In this document: in pieces, positions 7,369 through 11,300 of the stretch
How the letters are laid out: each line of letters opens with the position of its first letter
How positions within the stretch are numbered: the stretch's first letter is position 1
Source of the DNA: Saprospiraceae bacterium
GTDB lineage: Bacteria; Bacteroidota; Bacteroidia; Chitinophagales; Saprospiraceae
Direction: 5' to 3'
DNA length: 11,300 bases
Assembly: GCA_020850025.1 (NCBI GenBank)
Contig: JADZFI010000272.1
Coordinates: 1-11,300 of the forward strand
Made by a program: the position numbers and the translations under genes
The notes under the pieces: model-generated
The model's database searches: none
The model's input: only the letters and a program-made list of their open reading frames with translations
What the model was told of the DNA's origin: nothing

Positions 7369-7385
7369 AGATAAAATACTCTTAA
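7369..7385. promoter_or_regulatory. Putative operator at the ric promoter
   Basis: The minus strand reads TTAAGAGTATTTTATCT, differing from the nod-side copy only at the seventh base. The inner 16 bases form an imperfect dyad with AAGA and TCTT arms. It ends 4 bases before the ric -7 box, where the -33/-7 spacer would be, and no TTG is found at the -33 distance. A repressor here would block polymerase. Confidence 0.65.
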
Positions 7386-7389
7386 TTAT

Positions 7390-7397
7390 TAATTTTG
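7390..7397 (+). promoter_or_regulatory. -7 promoter element of ric
   Basis: TAATTTTG matches TAnnTTTG exactly and lies 49 bases before the ric start codon. The only nearby TTG (7356-7358) is 31 bases upstream, too far for a normal -33 element, so the promoter may be weak or controlled through the adjacent operator. Confidence 0.65.
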
Positions 7398-7446
7398 CCT
7401 CGACAAAGCTTCGAATCACATTAATTCACCGTAAATCACATCTAAT

Positions 7447-8196
7447 ATGAACCTACAGGAATCTTCTCTGATCGCCCTTGATATAGCCGAAAAACCCATT
7501 ACCGTTGGGGAAATGGTGGTAGCTGACTACCGAAAAGCGGAGGTGTTTCGCAAATTCGGCATTGATTACTGTTGCGGCGGCAAAAAGCCGCTGGATGAAA
7601 TCTGCCGGCAAAAAAAACTGAACATCACCGAAATCCAGAAAGAACTGGATGCGCTGGACCAAACACCGGCCCCGGTGGATCACGATTATCAGCAATGGCC
7701 GCTGGACACCCTGGCCGACTACATCGAAGAACGACATCACCAATACGTTGCCGCCTCCATTCCGGTGCTGGATGAGCTCACTGCCAAAGTAGCCAGGGTA
7801 CATGGAGAGCGCCATCCGGAATTGGTAGATATTGCTCGCCATTACCGCGAAGTAGCCCAGGAGTTAGCCATGCACATGCACAAGGAAGAACGCGTATTGT
7901 TTCCTTTTATTCGCAAAATGCAGGAGGCCAAACGTACCGGCGGCCCCGCGCCCATTCCGGTTTTTGGCTCCATAGCCAACCCTATTCACATGATGGAAGC
8001 CGAACATGAGTCGGCCGGCGGCGCCATGGAAGCCATCCGTACCCTCAGCAGTGATTACACTCCACCGCTGGATGCCTGCACTTCGTACCGTGTGTTGTTT
8101 GCCAAATTGCAGGAGTTTGAGCAGGATCTGCACCAGCATGTGCACCTGGAGAACAATATCCTTTTCCCGAAGGCCATTGCCATGGAACAAGCCTGA
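7447..8196 (+). CDS. ric: Di-iron iron-sulfur cluster repair protein Ric (ScdA/YtfE family)
   Basis: Restores iron-sulfur clusters damaged by nitric oxide or oxidants, acting in the cytoplasm through a non-haem di-iron centre. The 249-residue protein has the two-domain layout of the family. An N-terminal ScdA_N domain (about 15-72) contains the diagnostic YCCGG (Cys42, Cys43). A hemerythrin-like four-helix bundle follows, in which His98, His143, Glu147, His187, His231 and Glu235 align with the six iron ligands of E. coli YtfE (His84, His129, Glu133, His160, His204, Glu208). Helix motifs HMHKEERVLFP and HVHLENNILFP are near-diagnostic. No ligand is missing. It is divergent from the nod-like gene and shares its 17-bp control motif, fitting an NO-induced repair role. 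The only alternative is the naming variant (ytfE, scdA, dnrN, norA). Confidence 0.96.
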   Translation: MNLQESSLIALDIAEKPITVGEMVVADYRKAEVFRKFGIDYCCGGKKPLDEICRQKKLNITEIQKELDALDQTPAPVDHDYQQWPLDTLADYIEERHHQYVAASIPVLDELTAKVARVHGERHPELVDIARHYREVAQELAMHMHKEERVLFPFIRKMQEAKRTGGPAPIPVFGSIANPIHMMEAEHESAGGAMEAIRTLSSDYTPPLDACTSYRVLFAKLQEFEQDLHQHVHLENNILFPKAIAMEQA

Positions 8197-8199
8197 GTT

Positions 8200-8233
8200 T
8201 GGACGTTGGACGGTTGGGCAATGGACGTTGGAC
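8200..8233. repeat. 12-bp direct repeat just after ric
   Basis: TGGACGTTGGAC occurs at 8200-8211 and exactly again at 8222-8233 (period 22), and each copy itself contains TGGAC twice. It starts 3 bases after the ric stop codon. It looks like a degraded short tandem repeat; no function is apparent. Confidence 0.6.
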
Positions 8234-8322
8234 TTGTTTTGTTAATAACTGTAAATCAAGCCTTGGAATAACCTTGACTGTTGTGGTCACGGTTACGAAA
8301 CTTTAAATGTTACGTAAAAGTT

Positions 8323-8364
8323 GCCATAAGCCAAGCGAAATTTTGCTTCAGGCACGGCGTTTTT
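8323..8364 (+). terminator. Possible terminator downstream of ric
   Basis: AAGCGAAATTTTGCTT (8333-8348) is palindromic apart from one G-T pair. GCC (8330-8332) with GGC (8351-8353) and GCC (8323-8325) with GGC (8356-8358) can extend the stem across small internal loops. Five T residues follow at 8360-8364. It lies 127 bases past ric. The stem is interrupted and the T run short, so the call is weak. Confidence 0.3.
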
Positions 8365-8413
8365 GATCAATTACCCTTTTTGCACAATCCCAAAAGACGG
8401 TCTATCAACTTTC

Positions 8414-8504
8414 GGGGTTTTAACCTCAGCTCCGTTTGAAACGGATTTTGGGGTTAAAACCCCAATTAAGGGGCATCCCGCAGCCCCGGCGATAATTCGC
8501 CGGG
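8414..8504. repeat. Composite of nested and adjacent inverted repeats (REP-like or structured RNA)
   Basis: GGGGTTTTAACC (8414-8425) and GGTTAAAACCCC (8452-8463) form a perfect 12-bp inverted repeat. Its interior holds a second one, CCGTTT-G-AAACGG (8432-8444). The same CCCC (8460-8463) can instead pair with GGGG at 8470-8473 across AATTAA. A further perfect 8-bp stem follows, CCCGGCGA-TAAT-TCGCCGGG (8485-8504). None is followed by a T-tract, so these are not simple terminators. The cluster resembles a REP/BIME-type palindromic unit or a structured RNA. It lies in the 466-base stretch between ric and the hexosaminidase gene, which shows no credible coding sequence. Confidence 0.7.
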
Positions 8505-8545
8505 TTAGTGAAACTAGAAACGTCCTGTAGCTTAGCCTGGAAGTA

Positions 8546-8575
8546 AGGCCTGAATAATAGTTACCATTCAGGTCT
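8546..8575. repeat. Inverted repeat upstream of the hexosaminidase gene
   Basis: CCTGAAT (8549-8555) and ATTCAGG (8566-8572) pair perfectly around a 10-base loop; A46, G47 and G48 pair outward with T75, C74 and T73 (one G-T). An alternative, mutually exclusive stem TTCAG/CTGAA (8567-8571 with 8581-8585) overlaps it. The 10-base loop argues against a tRNA anticodon arm. It may be part of the repeat cluster upstream or of a leader. Confidence 0.45.
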
Positions 8576-8662
8576 CAAAACTGAAACAGTACCAGCCCCA
8601 TTTTTTTTCTGGAAGTGCAGATTATTATTCAACTTGGCGGCTCAAAAGTTGTCAGGATTGCC

Positions 8663-11218
8663 ATGCGGATCATTGTCTTCCTTTTTTTGCCCTACCTCAT
8701 TTATGCCCAGAGGGCTACCCCTTTCCCGGCAGAATCGCTGCGTATTTTCTGGCAGTTGAGCACCAATCAGTGTGAAAAACCCGGTCAGCACCTGGCCCGA
8801 TTCACTCTGCTCAACGACCATCGCCAATCATCCTTACCGGTAAATGGCTGGACCATTTATTACAACGCCACCAGGGAAGTGCTGCGCGTATGGCCGGGCA
8901 GTGGCCTGATCGCCGAGCGTATTCATGGCGATTTATTCCGATTGTATCCTGGTCCGGAGTTTCAGGGGCTGGCGCCCGGAAAATCCATTCAGATGGAATA
9001 TGTTGGGGGCGCCTGGGTATTCAACATATCCGATGCTCCCAGCGGATATTACCTGGTTTGGGACAATGCCCCCGCCACCGCGCATGCCCTTACACGTGTA
9101 AGTACCCATGCGCCGGCAGAATTATCCGCATTTAAACGCAGTGCAGACAGCCCCGAAGCACAGATAACACCAGACCGCGTTTTTGCCCAAAATGCAGCTA
9201 CCAAAGACCTGCCCGCCTCCAGTCTGCCTAAAATTTTGCCAACACCGGTGCATTATGCAGAAAAACCGGAATTCTTTACTCTGGATGTCTCCACCGGCAT
9301 CACTGCAGCGCCTGAATTTCAAGACCTGGCGGAATACCTGTCCTCTGAGCTGAAAGCGCTTTTAGGCAGCAACTTGCGCACAGATGCATCCGCTGACGGA
9401 AAAATCCGGCTGGAGAAAGACGCCTCCATTCCAACTGAAGGCTACCAACTGAACATCACTCCGGAGCTTGTCAGCATTAAAGCCTCCAGTGAGGCCGGCA
9501 TTTTTTACGGCATTCAATCGTTACGCCAACTGACGCCACTGGAGGCATGGTTTGCCCCCAGAAAAAGCCTTCAGCTGCCTTGTGCCGAAGTTCGTGATGA
9601 ACCAAGGTTCAGTTATCGGGGGCTTCATCTGGATGTAGCGCGCAACTTTCAGCGCAAGGAGCAGGTGCTGCGACTCTTGAACTGGATGGCATTATACAAG
9701 CTGAACACCCTGCACTTTCATTTTTCAGATGATGAAGCCTGGCGCCTGGAAATACCCGGCCTCCCGGAGCTGACCACCGTAGGCGCCATGCGCGGCCACA
9801 CACTCGACAGTCGGGAGCATCTTCCGGCTTCCTATGGCTCCGGAGGTGATTTGAACAATCCGCAAAGTGCGTTTTATACCCGGGCGGATTATCTGGAAAT
9901 ATTGCGCCATGCCAAATTGCTCCACATAGAGGTGATTCCGGAAATTGAAACCCCTGGCCACGCCCGGGCGGCCATTAAGGCCATGGAAGCTCGTTATCGA
10001 CGTTTGATGGCCGCCGGCAAGCCTGAAGAAGCCCTGGCCTACCGATTGGCAGATCCTGAAGATTCTTCCAGCTATGTCAGCGCTCAATACTACCGCGATA
10101 ATGTGATGTGCGTAGCGCTTCCCTCGGTGTACCGCTTTGTGGAAACCACGGTGGATGCCCTTGTGGAGATGCACCGGGAGGCAGGCATGCCCTTGAAAAC
10201 CATCCACATGGGCGGCGATGAGGTGCCTGTGGGGGTTTGGGAGAAATCGCCGGCCTGCCAGACCTTGTTGAAGACCTTGCCCCCGGGCCAATACCGTCAG
10301 ACCTCGGATTTATGGCTGTATTATTGGGAAAAAGTGCGCGACATCCTGCATAAACGCGGTTTGTTTGTTTCCGGCTGGGAAGAGATCGGCATGCGGGAAA
10401 CCCGCCTCGACGGGCAGCGCAAAATGATAGTGAATCCGGATTTTGCCGACGATCATTTCAGGACTTCCGTTTGGAATACCGTAGTAGGTTGGGGATCGGA
10501 GGATTTACCTTACCGATTGGCCAATGGGGGCTATGAGGTGGTGTTGTGTCCGGTATCGAATTTGTATTTTGATTTGGCTTATCAGCGAGATTTTGAAGAG
10601 CCCGGTTATTACTGGGGCGGCTTTGTGGATGTTGACAAGCCTTTTGGTTTTATCCCTTTTGATTATTTGAAAAATGTGAAGGACGACCGCTTTGGCATTC
10701 CGGTTTCGCCGGAGGCATTCAAGGGCAAAGACCGGTTGACGGATTATGGCAAACAAAAGATTGTGGGTATTCAGGGGCATTTATGGAGTGAAAACATCCG
10801 AAGTGCTGAGATGCTGGAGTACCTGGCGTTTCCCAAAATGCTTGGGTTGGCGGAACGTGCCTGGGCGTCCGAGCCGGACTGGGCGCTGGAAAAAAAACCT
10901 GCCCACGCAGAGGCTTTATATCAGGAGGCCTGGAGTGTTTTTGCCAATGTCCTGGGCAAAAGAGAACTGCCCCGGCTGGCGTCCTTCCAGGGCGGCGCCC
11001 ACTACAGAATACCCACTGTGGGCGTAAGGATGGAAAACGGCAAGGTAAGCGCTAATATCCAGTTCCCCGGGCTGGAAATTCGGTACACCATGGATGGGAC
11101 TGAGCCCGGACCTGGAAGCGACAGGTATGAAGGGCCGATGGATGCGAAAGGAAAGGTGCGATTCAGGGCCTTCGATGCCAAAGGACGTGGAGGACGGGCG
11201 GTGGAAGTGGCGTTTTAA
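8663..11218 (+). CDS. Secreted GH20 beta-N-acetylhexosaminidase (chitobiase type)
   Basis: Removes terminal N-acetylglucosamine or N-acetylgalactosamine from chitin oligosaccharides or glycans outside the cytoplasm. The ATG at 8663 is chosen because it starts a clean Sec signal peptide (MR, then a hydrophobic run ending LIYAQ); the frame also allows a GTG at 8615, but that adds 16 residues ahead of the signal. The 851-residue protein has the four-domain layout of Serratia chitobiase: N-terminal carbohydrate-binding-like domain (about 25-150), GH20b domain (about 190-305), catalytic barrel (about 315-745) and a small C-terminal Ig-like domain (about 785-851). In the barrel, Arg319 (RGLHLD), HFHFSDDE, IPEIETPGHA and HMGGDE are all present; Asp519-Glu520 are the substrate-assisted catalytic pair, with aromatic subsite residues in WNTVVGWG and GHLWSE. 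All catalytic residues are intact. It stands alone, with no chitin-uptake genes in view and no clear promoter motif upstream. Its job looks unrelated to the NO locus. Confidence 0.94.
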   Translation: MRIIVFLFLPYLIYAQRATPFPAESLRIFWQLSTNQCEKPGQHLARFTLLNDHRQSSLPVNGWTIYYNATREVLRVWPGSGLIAERIHGDLFRLYPGPEFQGLAPGKSIQMEYVGGAWVFNISDAPSGYYLVWDNAPATAHALTRVSTHAPAELSAFKRSADSPEAQITPDRVFAQNAATKDLPASSLPKILPTPVHYAEKPEFFTLDVSTGITAAPEFQDLAEYLSSELKALLGSNLRTDASADGKIRLEKDASIPTEGYQLNITPELVSIKASSEAGIFYGIQSLRQLTPLEAWFAPRKSLQLPCAEVRDEPRFSYRGLHLDVARNFQRKEQVLRLLNWMALYKLNTLHFHFSDDEAWRLEIPGLPELTTVGAMRGHTLDSREHLPASYGSGGDLNNPQSAFYTRADYLEILRHAKLLHIEVIPEIETPGHARAAIKAMEARYRRLMAAGKPEEALAYRLADPEDSSSYVSAQYYRDNVMCVALPSVYRFVETTVDALVEMHREAGMPLKTIHMGGDEVPVGVWEKSPACQTLLKTLPPGQYRQTSDLWLYYWEKVRDILHKRGLFVSGWEEIGMRETRLDGQRKMIVNPDFADDHFRTSVWNTVVGWGSEDLPYRLANGGYEVVLCPVSNLYFDLAYQRDFEEPGYYWGGFVDVDKPFGFIPFDYLKNVKDDRFGIPVSPEAFKGKDRLTDYGKQKIVGIQGHLWSENIRSAEMLEYLAFPKMLGLAERAWASEPDWALEKKPAHAEALYQEAWSVFANVLGKRELPRLASFQGGAHYRIPTVGVRMENGKVSANIQFPGLEIRYTMDGTEPGPGSDRYEGPMDAKGKVRFRAFDAKGRGGRAVEVAF

Positions 11219-11254
11219 TAAGCTGATAGAGGGTGTCTCATAAGTAAATTTTAC

Positions 11255-11278
11255 CGCAGAGTCGGAGAGACGCTGAGG
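11255..11278. repeat. Degenerate 8-bp tandem repeat, three units
   Basis: CGCAGAGT, CGGAGAGA and CGCTGAGG follow one another directly and share the frame CGnnGAGn. Short repeats built on CGCAGAGA occur between genes in many environmental bacterial genomes. Nothing else is recognisable in 11219-11300; there is no clear terminator for the gene ending at 11218. Confidence 0.5.
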
Positions 11279-11300
11279 TGTATAGCATTGATTATCAAAA

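Noticed and set aside
7228..7419. 63-codon minus-strand reading frame in the divergent intergenic region
   Set aside because: It overlaps the nod-like promoter, the ric promoter and the ric-side operator, has AT-rich non-coding composition and resembles no known protein.
8363..8370. TTGATCAA palindrome as an FNR/CRP-type site
   Set aside because: It lacks the 4-base spacer of FNR sites (TTGAT-N4-ATCAA) and is far from any promoter.
8521..8593. tRNA-like stretch: TAGCTTAGCCTGG resembles a tRNA D-arm (A-box) and an inverted repeat follows
   Set aside because: The loop of the second stem is 10 bases instead of 7, no T-arm with a GGTTCRA-like loop follows, and the ends do not pair as an acceptor stem. 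At most a chance resemblance or relic.
8615..8662. Upstream GTG start for the hexosaminidase
   Set aside because: It would put 16 residues, including lysine and arginine, before a signal peptide that begins cleanly at the ATG at 8663.
1..11300. CRISPR array, insertion sequence or prophage genes
   Set aside because: No regularly spaced repeats, transposase, integrase or phage genes are seen; the short repeats are isolated.

Overview
The window looks like chromosomal DNA of a member of the Bacteroidota. Four promoters carry the TAnnTTTG -7 element of that phylum (upstream of nrdJ, the nod-like gene, the Rrf2 gene and ric). Start codons lack Shine-Dalgarno sequences, the intergenic DNA is AT-rich against roughly 50% GC genes, and a lipoprotein and a chitobiase-type GH20 enzyme fit the phylum. 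The genus cannot be read from the sequence.

Layout: (1) 66-2633, minus strand: adenosylcobalamin-dependent class II ribonucleotide reductase NrdJ. (2) 2786-4225, minus: lipoprotein of the vanadium haloperoxidase / PAP2 family with the full active-site signature, followed by an intrinsic terminator. (3) 4314-4751, minus: Rrf2-family regulator with three cysteines, NsrR-like. (4) 4788-7181, minus: a quinol-type nitric oxide reductase (qNOR) homologue. (5) 7182-7446: divergent control region. (6) 7447-8196, plus: Ric/ScdA/YtfE di-iron protein for repair of NO-damaged iron centres. (7) 8197-8662: long non-coding stretch rich in hairpins and short repeats. (8) 8663-11218, plus: secreted GH20 beta-N-acetylhexosaminidase.

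The main result is gene 4. It has the qNOR architecture and keeps the haem ligands, but the quinol-site residues (His328, Glu332, Phe336 in Geobacillus qNOR numbering) are Asn, Asn and Ala. One of the three FeB histidines (His560) is Asn, and the catalytic-pocket glutamate (Glu581) is Gln. The first four changes match what is described for the putative nitric oxide dismutase (Nod; 2 NO -> N2 + O2) of 'Candidatus Methylomirabilis oxyfera' and relatives. The gene is therefore better called a putative nod than an ordinary norB/norZ.

The nod-like gene, the Rrf2 gene and ric form an NO-response locus. A 17-bp sequence, TTAAGAsTATTTTATCT, lies over the start region of the nod promoter and again next to the ric -7 box (16/17 identical). 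A third copy (12 consecutive identical bases) lies between the Rrf2 gene and the haloperoxidase-like gene. All three have the same orientation relative to the gene downstream. The simplest model is a small NO-sensing regulon controlled by the Rrf2 protein that includes Nod, Ric and possibly the haloperoxidase-like lipoprotein. That model, and any oxygen release from NO, is inference. The residues and the repeated motif are seen directly.
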